Origin: Acidovorax sp. FJL06
GTDB lineage: Bacteria; Pseudomonadota; Gammaproteobacteria; Burkholderiales; Burkholderiaceae_C
Assembly (NCBI RefSeq): GCF_003852545.1
Contig: NZ_QAJR01000001.1
Span: 84,310 to 135,418 of the forward strand
Length of the DNA stretch: 51,109 nucleotides
Reading direction: 5' to 3'
The position numbers and the translations under genes are program-made. This document shows positions 1 to 8,718 of the stretch, piece after piece; the stretch's first letter is position 1; each line of letters starts with the position of its first letter. The notes beneath the pieces are model-generated. The model was not told the origin of the DNA. It made no database searches and was given only the letters and a program-made list of their open reading frames with translations.

Positions 1-25
1 CCCGATTTCACTCCAACCCTTCGGG

Positions 26-125
26 CAAGTGCCTTGCCGGGCGGTCTGCGGCGTTGCGGCGCTTGCCAATAGCCGAGCTATTGGCGGCGCCCCGCGCCTA
101 GCACCCCATCCCGGCAAGGGACTTG
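26..125. repeat. Long nested inverted repeat upstream of the thioesterase gene
   Basis: Outer arms at 26-41 and 110-125 pair over 15 of 16 positions (CAAGT, one mismatch, then CCTTGCCGGG). Inside lies a perfect 9-bp stem, GCCAATAGC at 65-73 and GCTATTGGC at 77-85, with a 3-base loop and a further GGCGC/GCGCC pairing around it. The whole is about 100 bases of foldable sequence just before the thioesterase gene. It could be a dispersed repeat, an RNA structure or a cruciform; the sequence alone does not say which. Confidence 0.6.
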
Positions 126-193
126 TGCGACCCCGAAAAGATCTTGAACAGGTTCTAGCACTACCCCGCTCCTTCTTGAGAACACCATCCGCC

Positions 194-616
194 ATGCCCA
201 TCTGGAAAAAGCCCGCCAGCCTTGCTGAATTCAACGCCGCCAACCACAACACCGCCGCCCAGCACCTGGGCATCGAGATCACCGAGCTGGGAGACGATTT
301 CGTGCGCGGCCGCGTGCCGGTGGACCACCGCACCGTGCAGCCGTTCGGCCTGCTGCACGGCGGCGTGAGTGTGGTGCTGGCCGAGTCGCTGGGGTCGATT
401 GGCGCCTACTACGCCAGCCCTGAGGGCCACAACGCCGTGGGCCTGGACATCAACGCCAACCACCTGCGCTCCGCCACCAGCGGCTGGGTCACGGGCACGG
501 CGCGGCCGGTGCACATCGGGCGCAGCACGCAGGTGTGGCAGATCGAGATGGTGAACGAAGAGGGGGAGCTGACCTGCGTGTCGCGGCTGACGATGGCGAT
601 CCTGGCGCCGAGATAG
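194..616 (+). CDS. PaaI-family hotdog-fold thioesterase
   Basis: A 140-residue single-domain hotdog-fold thioesterase of the PaaI/MenI/EntH type, which hydrolyses acyl-CoA or aryl-CoA thioesters in the cytoplasm. The family signature is visible: the central helix region with LLHGGVSVVLAESLGS near residues 55-70, where Gly-Gly and the following Glu sit in the active site, then the long strand with GLDINANHLRS. The length fits the family (about 135-145). The ATG at 194 is chosen because the earlier in-frame start at 29 would add a low-complexity tail that overlaps the upstream inverted repeat. A dispersed repeat starts immediately after the stop codon. The substrate cannot be read from the sequence. 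Confidence 0.9.
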   Translation: MPIWKKPASLAEFNAANHNTAAQHLGIEITELGDDFVRGRVPVDHRTVQPFGLLHGGVSVVLAESLGSIGAYYASPEGHNAVGLDINANHLRSATSGWVTGTARPVHIGRSTQVWQIEMVNEEGELTCVSRLTMAILAPR

Positions 617-752
617 GGAACATCCCCCTGAGCCGCTACGCGGCTTCCCCCTTCTCTCGAATCGCTGCGCGATGCGGGAAGGGGGACGACACCGGTGGCC
701 TGGCAAAGCCAGTTCCACGGTGTCTCTGGCGTGGGCGGCGCGCCAGTTTCCA
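617..752 (+). repeat. Dispersed repeat family A, copy 1
   Basis: About 135 bases starting right behind the thioesterase stop codon. It opens with ACATCCCCCTGAG, contains a hairpin with arms CTTCCCCCTTCTC and GGGAAGGGGGAC, then a second palindromic part (GGCCTGGCAAAGCCAG), and ends near GCGCGCCAGT. Similar elements follow the stop codons at 11305, 31923 and 32714, in gene orientation each time. It may act as a 3' end or terminator element. Confidence 0.65.
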
Positions 753-806
753 CGTGCTGCGTGTTGTGCCGGCCTTTGATTTAACCGGCCTGCAACGATC
801 GTGGAA

Positions 807-836
807 TAAGCGCCGACAGCTATCTATTCAGTAGCG
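807..836 (+). repeat. Short palindromic repeat family B, copy 1
   Basis: AAGCGCCGACAGCTAT followed by ATTCAGTAGC matches the right half of the better preserved copy at 15700-15744. It overlaps the 3' end of the adenosyltransferase gene on the other strand, so the last codons and the TAG stop (824-826) of that gene lie inside the repeat. Confidence 0.5.
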
Positions 837-1396
837 TTTTCTTGTTTCGCCAGCCGCTCGCTTTTCCAGTACACATCGTCGCCGCCGTCCATGCGGTTGA
901 GCACACGGGCGAGCACGAACATCAGGTCGGAGAGGCGGTTAAGGTACTGGCGCGGCGCGTCGTTGAGCGCCTCGGCCGCGCCCAGCGCCACCACGGTCCG
1001 CTCGGCGCGGCGGGCCACGGTGCGGCACACATGGGCCTGCGCGGCGGCACGGGTGCCGGCGGGCAGGATGAACTCCTGCAGGCGCGGCAGGGCGGCGTTG
1101 TGTTCAGCCAGGGCTTCGTCGAGCGCCAGCACGGCGGCAGGCTTGAGCAATTCAAAGCCCGGGATCGACAGCTCGCCCCCCAGGTTGAACAGCTGGTGCT
1201 GCACCTCCACCAGCAGCGTGCGCACGCCGTCGGGCAGGGGCTCGCACAGCAGCAGGCCGATGTGGGAGTTGAGTTCGTCCACATCGCCCAGCGCGTGGAT
1301 GCGCAGACTGTCCTTGGAAACACGTTCGTTGTTGCCCAGCCCGGTGGTGCCGGCGTCTCCGGTGCGGGTGGCGATCTGAGTGAGTCGGTTGCCCAT
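824..1396 (-). CDS. ATP:cob(I)alamin adenosyltransferase, PduO type
   Basis: A 190-residue enzyme that transfers the adenosyl group from ATP to cob(I)alamin to make adenosylcobalamin. The N-terminal ATP-binding motif TRTGDAGTTGLG followed by RVSKDSLRIHALGDVDELN (residues about 8-40), the helix-bundle RRAERTVVAL and the YLNRLSDLMFVLAR segment near the C-terminus are typical of the PduO/MMAB-type family, not of CobA/CobO. The ATG at 1396 begins the conserved MGNRL start; the open frame runs further upstream without homology. The last three codons come from a dispersed repeat. No other cobalamin gene is adjacent, so it probably acts in cofactor assimilation or salvage. Confidence 0.92.
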   Translation of the reverse strand: MGNRLTQIATRTGDAGTTGLGNNERVSKDSLRIHALGDVDELNSHIGLLLCEPLPDGVRTLLVEVQHQLFNLGGELSIPGFELLKPAAVLALDEALAEHNAALPRLQEFILPAGTRAAAQAHVCRTVARRAERTVVALGAAEALNDAPRQYLNRLSDLMFVLARVLNRMDGGDDVYWKSERLAKQENATE

Positions 1397-1630
1397 GGCG
1401 GTGCCTTGGTGAAAAGGGAAAGGAAAACCCGTGATTCTCCGCCAGCCGCTTGCGGCCCCCAAGGGCTGCATCCCGGCGCATCACGGCCCCATGGCGACAC
1501 ACCACCGGCCCGCCCGTTACACCGCGCACGCAAATGTTGGCGGAGGCAACAGCAGGCAAGAATGCTGGCGCGCGGAGCCTTGCTGCGGTGCAATAAAACC
1601 CTGTTCAACTTTGAAGGAGCTTCGCATCCC

Positions 1631-1978
1631 ATGAAAGCACTGCAACGACGCACTTACTCGTTCGACACCCGCAGCGTGCTGCTGTTCACGGCCCTGGCCC
1701 TGGGTGGCGCGGGGGCCCTGCACGCACAGACCGCTTCGCCCGCCTCCACCCCCCAGGCCGGTGCGCAGAGCAAGGGCCCGGGCTTTTCCTTGGGGCCCGG
1801 CAATCCCCCCAGCGCCAGCGCTGCGGCCTTTGACCGGGCCGACACCAACAAGGACGGCCAGTTGAGCGCGCAGGAGGCCGCAGCCCTGCCCGCCATCAGC
1901 CAGCGCTTCCAGGAGCTGGACACCGACAAGAACGGCATGCTCTCGCGCGCCGAGTTCGACAAGGGCGTTCAGCACTGA
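1631..1978 (+). CDS. Secreted EF-hand calcium-binding protein
   Basis: A 115-residue exported protein. An N-terminal signal peptide (residues 1-33, hydrophobic LLFTALALGGAGA, cleavage after LHAQ) is followed by a short Ala/Pro/Gly-rich linker and two EF-hand loops near the C-terminus, DTNKDGQLSAQE and DTDKNGMLSRAE. Both keep Asp at positions 1, 3 or 5, Gly at 6 and Glu at 12, so both should bind calcium. The start has an AAGGAG ribosome binding site. A perfect 10-bp hairpin lies just after the stop. Its role is unknown; such proteins are common in Burkholderiales. Confidence 0.88.
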   Translation: MKALQRRTYSFDTRSVLLFTALALGGAGALHAQTASPASTPQAGAQSKGPGFSLGPGNPPSASAAAFDRADTNKDGQLSAQEAAALPAISQRFQELDTDKNGMLSRAEFDKGVQH

Positions 1979-1993
1979 CGCGGCCCCGCGCCG

Positions 1994-2019
1994 AGGCGTG
2001 GCGCCTGTCCGCCACGCCT
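1994..2019 (+). terminator. Hairpin behind the EF-hand gene
   Basis: Perfect 10-bp stem AGGCGTGGCG / CGCCACGCCT with a 6-base loop, 15 bases after the stop codon. Only two T follow, so termination would depend on the stem strength. Confidence 0.5.
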
Positions 2020-2048
2020 TGATGAATGAATGAAGAAACGAAGGAAGC

Positions 2049-2092
2049 AAGGGCCTGCCCGCGCTGGAACTCCAGGGCGTGGGCAGGCCCTT
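2049..2092. terminator. Long hairpin between convergent genes
   Basis: Perfect 12-bp stem AAGGGCCTGCCC / GGGCAGGCCCTT enclosing a smaller CTGG/CCAG stem. It lies between the convergent EF-hand gene and the ABC transporter ATPase gene, and probably terminates transcription from both sides. Confidence 0.6.
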
Positions 2093-2144
2093 GTGCGTGC
2101 CCTGTGCGGCGTGCGCGGCGGCATCCCGCAGAAGGGCTTTTGTA

Positions 2145-2919
<775 letters not shown>

Positions 2920-2936
<17 letters not shown>

Positions 2937-3573
2937 GGAGTTTCCTTTCAAGGGACTGCGCCACCAGGCTCACCGGGAAGCACAAAACAAAGTACAGCAG
3001 GGCCACGCAGGCGTAGACCAGGAAGGGTTGGTAGGTGGCGTTGGAGATCATGCTGCCCGCCTTGGTCATCTCGACAAACCCGATCACCGACGCCAGCGCC
3101 GTGCCCTTGATGACCTGCACCAGAAAGCCCACCGTGGGCGGCACCGCAATGCGCAGCGCCTGCGGCAGCACCACATGGCGCAACTGCTCGCCGAAGTTCA
3201 GCGCCAGGCTCTGCGCCGCCTCCCATTGCCCCTTGGGGATGGCGGCCACGCAGCCGCGCCAGATCTCGGTGAGGTAGGCGCTGGTGTAGAGCGTGAGCGC
3301 CACGGCGGCTGCCGTCCACGGCGAGGTCTTGATGCCGAACAGCGCAATGCCGAAGTACGCCAGGAAGAGCTGCATGAGCAGCGGCGTGCCCTGGAACACC
3401 TGCACATAGGCGCCCACGGCGCGGTCCACGCCGCGCACCTTGGACAGGCGCAGCACCAGCAGCAGCAGGCCCACCAGGCCACCGCCGATAAAGGCAATGA
3501 GGGACAGCGAGACCGTCCAGCGCGCGGCCATCAGCAGGTTGCGCAGGATGTCCCACAAAGAAAAATCCACCAT
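2920..3573 (-). CDS. Polar amino acid ABC transporter, permease subunit 2
   Basis: A 217-residue integral membrane permease of the HisM/GlnP family. Several hydrophobic helices are visible (for example residues 20-40 and 180-200), and the EAA loop that contacts the ATPase is seen as EAAQSLALNFGEQLRHVVLPQA near residues 127-148. It starts 6 bases after the previous permease gene and overlaps the ATPase gene, so the two permeases probably form a heterodimeric channel. The substrate is not evident. Confidence 0.93.
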
Positions 3574-3579
3574 GGCGAT

Positions 3580-4254
3580 CTACCTTCCCACCAAAAAACG
3601 CGCACCCACCCACATCAGCAGGCGGCGGGTCAGCATGGACAGCAGCAGGTACACCAGCGTGGCCAGGATGAAGGCCTCGAACGCGCGGAAGGTGTTGCTC
3701 GAAATCAGGTTGGCGGCGTAGCTCAGTTCGGGCGTGGAGATCTGCCCGCACACGGCCGATCCCAGCATCACGATGATGATCTGGCTCACCATCGCCGGCC
3801 ACACCTTGAGCAGCGCCGGCGGCAGCACCACGCGCCGGAATGTCTGGCCGGGCGTGAGCGCCAGGCTGTGCGCCGCCTCGATCTGCCCACGCGGCGTGGC
3901 CTCGATGCCCGCGCGGATGATCTCGGACGAGTAGGCCCCCAGGTTGATCACCATGGCCAGCACCGACGCGAATTCTGGCGACAGCTTGAGCCCCAGCGCG
4001 GGCAGCCCGAAGAACAGGAAGAACAGCTGCACGATGAAGGGCGTGTTGCGCACCAGCTCCACATAGCTGGCCACGGCCCAGCGCAGGGGCACGGCACGCG
4101 GGCCGAGGTTGCGGGCCCGCGCCCAGGCACAGGCCGTGCCCAGCAGCAGGCCCAGCACCGTGCCCACGATGGTGAGGGCTATGGTCCAGGCCACGCCGCG
4201 CACGAGCAACGGCCAGGAGGACAGCACGGCGGAGAAATCAAGTTGGATCAGCAT
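3580..4254 (-). CDS. Polar amino acid ABC transporter, permease subunit 1
   Basis: A 224-residue membrane permease of the HisM/HisQ family, paired with the next gene. The EAA loop reads EAAHSLALTPGQTFRRVVLPPA in the second half of the protein. Membrane segments are visible near residues 20-45, 75-95 and 185-205. The 150-base gap to the upstream binding-protein gene holds a strong hairpin followed by TTTT, so this gene is probably expressed below the level of the binding protein. Confidence 0.93.
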   Translation of the reverse strand: MLIQLDFSAVLSSWPLLVRGVAWTIALTIVGTVLGLLLGTACAWARARNLGPRAVPLRWAVASYVELVRNTPFIVQLFFLFFGLPALGLKLSPEFASVLAMVINLGAYSSEIIRAGIEATPRGQIEAAHSLALTPGQTFRRVVLPPALLKVWPAMVSQIIIVMLGSAVCGQISTPELSYAANLISSNTFRAFEAFILATLVYLLLSMLTRRLLMWVGARFLVGR

Positions 4255-4346
4255 GGTGCATACAGCTCATGGTCTTGTGGCCTGCGCCCCGGGGTACTGC
4301 GCATGCACTGCGACTGCGGGGCTGCGCCTTCAAATCACATCCAGTC

Positions 4347-4384
4347 AAAACCCCACCCGTTCGGGCTGAGCCTGAACGGTGGGG
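4347..4384 (-). terminator. Attenuator-like hairpin between binding protein and permease genes
   Basis: CCCCACC (4351-4357) pairs with GGTGGGG (4378-4384), and GTTC with GAAC inside, leaving one bulged base. On the minus strand the stem is followed by TTTTG. It lies inside an operon and may lower downstream transcription. The core CCGTTCGGGCTGAGCCTG recurs at 50432, so it may derive from a dispersed repeat. Confidence 0.6.
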
Positions 4385-4404
4385 TGTGTCGGTGCCCGAT
4401 CCAA

Positions 4405-5211
4405 TCACAGCGGCAGGTCGCCCGCAGGGCGGCCCAGCCACTTGCTGGAAAGCTTGTCGATGTCGCCCGACTTGCGCGCCTCGGCAATGATCTCGTTCAC
4501 GCGCAGGCGCAGCTTGTCCTCGCCCTTGGCCACGCCGATGAAGTTGGGGCTGTCTTTCAGCAGCAGCTTGTATTCGGTGGCCAGGTTGGGGTTCTTGACC
4601 ATGATGGTGCCGGCCGTGGAGGCGCTGGTGGCAATGGCCTGTGTCTGGCCCGACACGAAGGCCGAGATGCTGGCCGCGTGGTCTTCAAAGCGCTTCACGT
4701 CCACACCGGGGGGCGCCACCTTGGCCAGTTCCTGGTCTTCCATGGCGCCGCGCGTCACAGCCACCGACTTGCCTGCCAGGTCGGCAAAGCTCTTGATGGA
4801 CAGGCTTTTGCTCGCGAACACGGCCTGAAAGAACGGTGCATAGGCGGCGGTGAAGTCGATCACCTTTTCGCGCTCGGGGTTCTTGCCCAGGGTGGAGATC
4901 ACGAGGTCGGCCTTCTGCGTCTGCAGGTAGGGGATGCGGTTGGCACTGGTCACGGGGATCAGCTCGACCTTCACGCCCAGCTTGGCGGCGATGTAGTTGG
5001 CCATCTCCACGTCCAGGCCCTGGGGCTTGAGGTCGGTGCCGACAAAGCCGTAGGGCGGGTAGTCGGTGGGGATGGCGATCTTGATTTCCTTGGCCTTGAG
5101 GATGTTGTCCAGCGCGTTCTGCGCATGGGCAGCGGGCGCCATGAGGGCAGCCCACAGGCCGGTAGCGGCGAGCAGGCCCAGGGTGGAACGGCGGGTGGTG
5201 CGGGTGGTCAT
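4405..5211 (-). CDS. Polar amino acid ABC transporter, periplasmic substrate-binding protein
   Basis: A 268-residue family-3 solute-binding protein. The Tat-like or Sec signal (TTRRSTLGLLAATGLWAALMAPAAHA, about residues 5-30) is cleaved to give a mature protein that starts NALDNILKAKEIKIAIP. The motifs YPPYGFVG, QGLDVEMANYIAAKLG and ADLVISTLGKNPEREK are typical of the HisJ/GlnH class. It overlaps the stop of the regulator gene by 4 bases (ATGA), so it is co-translated with it. A strong hairpin after the stop probably keeps its mRNA more abundant than that of the permeases. Confidence 0.94.
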   Translation of the reverse strand: MTTRTTRRSTLGLLAATGLWAALMAPAAHAQNALDNILKAKEIKIAIPTDYPPYGFVGTDLKPQGLDVEMANYIAAKLGVKVELIPVTSANRIPYLQTQKADLVISTLGKNPEREKVIDFTAAYAPFFQAVFASKSLSIKSFADLAGKSVAVTRGAMEDQELAKVAPPGVDVKRFEDHAASISAFVSGQTQAIATSASTAGTIMVKNPNLATEYKLLLKDSPNFIGVAKGEDKLRLRVNEIIAEARKSGDIDKLSSKWLGRPAGDLPL

Positions 5212-6014
5212 AGCAGGGCTCCTAGGTAGGTGGATGCGTCGTCGTCGGACAGGGGGGAAACGGGTTTCTTGGCCGCCGCTGTCTTGCGCGGAGCACGGGG
5301 CCTGGCGGGCACCGAAGCAGGTTCGGCCACAGGTGCCGGGGCGCTCTTGCGCACCGGGGCCAGCGCATCGCGCAGCCCGGCCAGCGGGTCGCTGCTGGCC
5401 TTCAGGCGCAGGGCCGACTGCACGGTGCCGATGTGCTCGGACATCAGCGCCTCGGCGCGCGCGATGTCGCCCGCCTCCAGCGCCTCGACGATGCGCACAT
5501 GGTCGGCGCAGCTTTGCGCCGCGTCGTGCGACGACTGGTAGAGCATGGCGATCAGCGTGGTGCGCGCCGTGAAATCGCGCAGCGTGTCGGCCAGCAGGCT
5601 GTTGCCCAGGCATTCGGCCAGGCACACATGGAAGTCGCCCAGCAGAAAGCTGCGCGCGCCCACGTCGCTGCCGGCCAGGGCCGCCTTCTCGCGCTGCAGG
5701 TGGCTCTTGAGCTGGCGCACGGCCGTCTTGTCCACGGACTTGAGCTGGTGCAGCAGGCCCAGTTCGATCACGCGGCGCGCCTCGAAGGCCTCGCGCGCCT
5801 CGTCTTCCGAAGGCTCGATCACATACCAGCCGCGCCGCGCGCTCACGGTGACGATGCCGCGCGTGGCCAGCCGCATGAGCGCCTCGCGCACGATGGTGCG
5901 GCTGCAGTCGAACAGCATGGCCAGCTGCTGTTCGCCCAGGCGGGAGCCGGGCGCAAGCTTTTGCGCCATCACGGCTTCGATGATGCGGTTGCTGATCTCG
6001 GTGGCGGTGGTCAT
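5208..6014 (-). CDS. GntR/FadR-family transcriptional regulator
   Basis: A 268-residue regulator with an N-terminal winged helix (ISNRIIEAVMAQKLAPGSRL followed by LFDCSRTIVREALMRLATRGIV, residues about 6-55) and a C-terminal FCD ligand-binding domain (residues about 80-215) with the metal-binding His pattern DFHVCLAECLGN and EHIGTV. An extra Pro/Ala/Lys-rich tail of about 40 residues follows the FCD domain. It is the first gene of the ABC transporter operon and probably senses the transported compound. A TGGTATACAA element 31 bases upstream is a likely self-operator. Confidence 0.92.
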   Translation of the reverse strand: MTTATEISNRIIEAVMAQKLAPGSRLGEQQLAMLFDCSRTIVREALMRLATRGIVTVSARRGWYVIEPSEDEAREAFEARRVIELGLLHQLKSVDKTAVRQLKSHLQREKAALAGSDVGARSFLLGDFHVCLAECLGNSLLADTLRDFTARTTLIAMLYQSSHDAAQSCADHVRIVEALEAGDIARAEALMSEHIGTVQSALRLKASSDPLAGLRDALAPVRKSAPAPVAEPASVPARPRAPRKTAAAKKPVSPLSDDDASTYLGALL

Positions 6015-6044
6015 TGCCTGCGGTGATGCAGGTTCCGTGCCAAC

Positions 6045-6054
6045 TGGTATACAA
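6045..6054. promoter_or_regulatory. Candidate GntR/FCD operator
   Basis: TGGTATACAA (TTGTATACCA on the minus strand) is a near-palindrome that matches the T-N-GT...AC-N-A half-site pattern of FCD-type GntR operators. It is 31 bases upstream of the regulator start, where autoregulation would occur. Confidence 0.45.
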
Positions 6055-6262
6055 GGCCGATGCACCACTGTGGCGCACCACCGCCCGCTTTCTGCATCCC
6101 ACGGGTGCACCCCGGACCGGGATGCGCGCCCTCCATCCGGTGCCCGCCCCGTGCGGCTTTACGCGGTGGCGGCGCTTCTTTACCCAGGCCTTACGCGATC
6201 TCCCCAATCGGTCCGTAGCCTCCGCACCAGTCTCGACCCCCTGCACTACAAGGAAGCACGCC

Positions 6263-7045
6263 GTGTCCCACCCCCAGCATTCCGCCCCTGCGGCACATCC
6301 CCCGGCCCCGGGCCGGCGCCACCTGCTGGTATCGGCGCTGGGTCTGGTGGGCAGCAGCAGCCTGCTGGCGCTCACCGGCTGCGGGGGCGCGTTGGCCAGT
6401 GAAGCCAGCGTGCGCTTCATCAACGCCACGGTGGACGACACCCAGGCCGACTTCTACCTGGGCAGCACCCAGGAGGTCTCCAAGCTCGCCAACGGCGGCG
6501 CCATCACCAGCTGGCGCACGGTGGATGCCGAATCCACGCAGTTCGCGCTGTACAAGGGCGGCGGCGCGACCGCCCAGCTCACCGAGACCCGGGCACTGGA
6601 AGAAGACAGTTACACCAGCGTGCTGGCCTATGGTTCTTTGGCCAACAGCCTGCGCTTCCGGTTTTTTGCAGAATCCAGCGCCAGCGCCGACAGCGGCAAG
6701 GTCAAAGTGCGTCTGTTCCATGCGGCCGAGAACCTCGGCGGCATGGACCTGTACATCACCAACACCAGCAGCCTCAGCGGCCTGAGCCCCACCGCCACCG
6801 TGACGGCCTATGGCGAACTCAGCGACTTCAGCACCGTCACCTCGGGCACCTACCGCATCCGCATCACCACCCGCAACGACCAGAGCAATGTGCTGTTCGA
6901 CACCACCACCCAGGTCAACCTGTCGAGCCTGTCCGTGCACACGCTGGTGGTGGCGCCCCGGCCCAGCGGCTCGTACCCCAATGTGAGTGCGCTGCAGGAA
7001 AAGGGCGATTCGGCCCTGCTGGCCAACGCGCTGGCGACCGGCTGA
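6263..7045 (+). CDS. DUF4397 lipoprotein
   Basis: A 260-residue predicted lipoprotein. A GTG start at 6263 is chosen because AAGGAAGC precedes it and the reading then gives a twin-Arg-like signal (GRRHLLVSALGLVGSSSLLALTGC) with lipobox LTGC at residues about 37-40. The mature part is a DUF4397 domain, a beta-rich module: SVRFINATVDDTQADFYLG starts the first half, and KVKVRLFHAAENLGGMDLYI the second, so there are two related halves. The function of the family is not known; it is probably held on the periplasmic side of a membrane. Confidence 0.82.
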   Translation: MSHPQHSAPAAHPPAPGRRHLLVSALGLVGSSSLLALTGCGGALASEASVRFINATVDDTQADFYLGSTQEVSKLANGGAITSWRTVDAESTQFALYKGGGATAQLTETRALEEDSYTSVLAYGSLANSLRFRFFAESSASADSGKVKVRLFHAAENLGGMDLYITNTSSLSGLSPTATVTAYGELSDFSTVTSGTYRIRITTRNDQSNVLFDTTTQVNLSSLSVHTLVVAPRPSGSYPNVSALQEKGDSALLANALATG

Positions 7046-7176
7046 CCCCGCGGCCATGCAGCGGCCGACGGCTTGTCTTGCAGGGACCTGACCGCTCCCG
7101 CGCGGCGGTGCCCCTGCCCCTGGCCGGGCGGAAACCCTGGTGGTATTCTTTTTGGCTTCCCCAGGAGACAAACACC

Positions 7177-8601
7177 ATGAACGCCCCCACCGCTGCCGCC
7201 CATCTGCTGCCCGCCATCCACCTGCGCGATGTGCCCCCGGCACTCATCGACGCGCTGCAAAGCCGGTTTGGCACGCAGTGCTCCACCGCGCAGGCCGTGC
7301 GCGAACAGCACGGGCGCGACGAAGGCTCGCTGCAGGCGCCGCCGCCCAGCGCGGTGGTGTTTGCCGAAAGCACGCAGGACGTGGCCGACGCGGTGAAGCT
7401 CGCAAGCCAATACGACGTGCCCGTGATTGCCTATGGCGCGGGCTCCTCGCTCGAAGGCCACCTGCTGGCCGTGCAGGGCGGCATCAGCATCGACGTGAGC
7501 CGCATGAACCGCGTGCTCAGCGTGAACGCCGAAGACCTCACCGTGACGGTGCAGCCTGGCATCACGCGCAAGCAGCTCAATGACGCGATCAAGGACACGG
7601 GCCTGTTCTTCCCCATCGACCCCGGTGCCGACGCGAGCATCGGCGGCATGAGCGCCACACGCGCCAGCGGCACCAACGCCGTGCGCTACGGCACCATGCG
7701 CGAGAACGTGCTGGCGCTGCAGGTGGTCACCGCCAGCGGCGAGGTCATCCACACCGGCACGCGCGCCAAGAAGAGCAGCGCGGGCTACGACCTCACGCGC
7801 CTGCTGGTGGGCAGCGAAGGCACGCTGGGCATCATGACCGAGATTACCGTGCGCCTGTACCCGCTGCCCGAGGCCGTGAGCGCGGCGATCTGCTCCTTCC
7901 CCAGCATCGAGGCGGCCGTGCACACCGTGATCCAGACCATCCAGCTGGGCGTGCCCATCGCGCGCGTGGAGCTCATCGACCACCACACCGTGCGCATGGT
8001 CAACGCGCACAGCAAGCTCACGCTGCGCGAGGAGCCCATGCTGCTGATGGAGTTCCACGGCTCGCCCGCCGGTGTGAAGGAGCAGGCCGAGACGGTGCAG
8101 GACATCGCCTCCGAATTCGGCGGCCAGGCCTTCGAATGGGCCAGCACGCCCGAAGAACGCACCCGCCTGTGGACCGCACGGCACAACGCCTACTTCGCCG
8201 CCGTGCAAAGCCGCCCCGGCTGTCGCGCCATCAGCACCGACACCTGCGTGCCCATCAGCCGCCTGGCCGACTGCCTGCTCGAATCGGTGGACGAGGTCGA
8301 AGCCAGCGGCATCCCCTACTTCCTCGTCGGCCACGTGGGCGACGGCAATTTCCACTTCGGCTATCTCATCGACCCCGACAATGCCGACGAGCGCACGCGC
8401 GCCGAGCAGCTCAACCACCAACTCGTGGCCCGCGCGCTCTCCATGGGCGGCACCTGCACCGGCGAACACGGCGTGGGCATCCACAAGATGGGCTTTTTGC
8501 TGGACGAGACCGGCGCGGGCGCGGTGAACATGATGCGCGCCATCAAGCGCGCGCTGGACCCGAAGAACATTTTGAATCCGGGGAAAATCTTCGCTATGTG
8601 A
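7177..8601 (+). CDS. FAD-linked oxidase, D-lactate dehydrogenase/glycolate oxidase (GlcD) type
   Basis: A 474-residue flavoprotein. The N-terminal FAD-binding domain is visible from VIAYGAGSSLEGHLL (PCMH fold) through DPGADASIGGMSATRASGTNAVRYGT; the C-terminal domain contains GHVGDGNFHFGY and GTCTGEHGVGIHKMG, the His-rich substrate and metal site of this family, and ends in the usual DPKNILNPGKI. The enzyme oxidises a 2-hydroxy acid such as D-lactate or glycolate and passes electrons to cytochrome or quinone. CAGGAG precedes the ATG at 7177. No glcE or glcF partners lie nearby, so a single-subunit D-lactate dehydrogenase (cytochrome) is most likely. Confidence 0.92.
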   Translation: MNAPTAAAHLLPAIHLRDVPPALIDALQSRFGTQCSTAQAVREQHGRDEGSLQAPPPSAVVFAESTQDVADAVKLASQYDVPVIAYGAGSSLEGHLLAVQGGISIDVSRMNRVLSVNAEDLTVTVQPGITRKQLNDAIKDTGLFFPIDPGADASIGGMSATRASGTNAVRYGTMRENVLALQVVTASGEVIHTGTRAKKSSAGYDLTRLLVGSEGTLGIMTEITVRLYPLPEAVSAAICSFPSIEAAVHTVIQTIQLGVPIARVELIDHHTVRMVNAHSKLTLREEPMLLMEFHGSPAGVKEQAETVQDIASEFGGQAFEWASTPEERTRLWTARHNAYFAAVQSRPGCRAISTDTCVPISRLADCLLESVDEVEASGIPYFLVGHVGDGNFHFGYLIDPDNADERTRAEQLNHQLVARALSMGGTCTGEHGVGIHKMGFLLDETGAGAVNMMRAIKRALDPKNILNPGKIFAM

Positions 8602-8718
8602 AGCCCGCCCGGGGCGACGCAGGCAAGCAGCGCCCTCGGCCTCCAGGGTGACCCTACACCAGGGCAGCACGAGCGGAACCTCGTGGCCCTGCGGGGGCAC
8701 CGAAACCCCCAATTCACG

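Noticed and set aside
4405-6441. A 678-codon minus-strand frame that extends the binding-protein gene upstream
   Set aside because: The signal peptide starts at 5211; the extension is the GntR gene read in the wrong frame.
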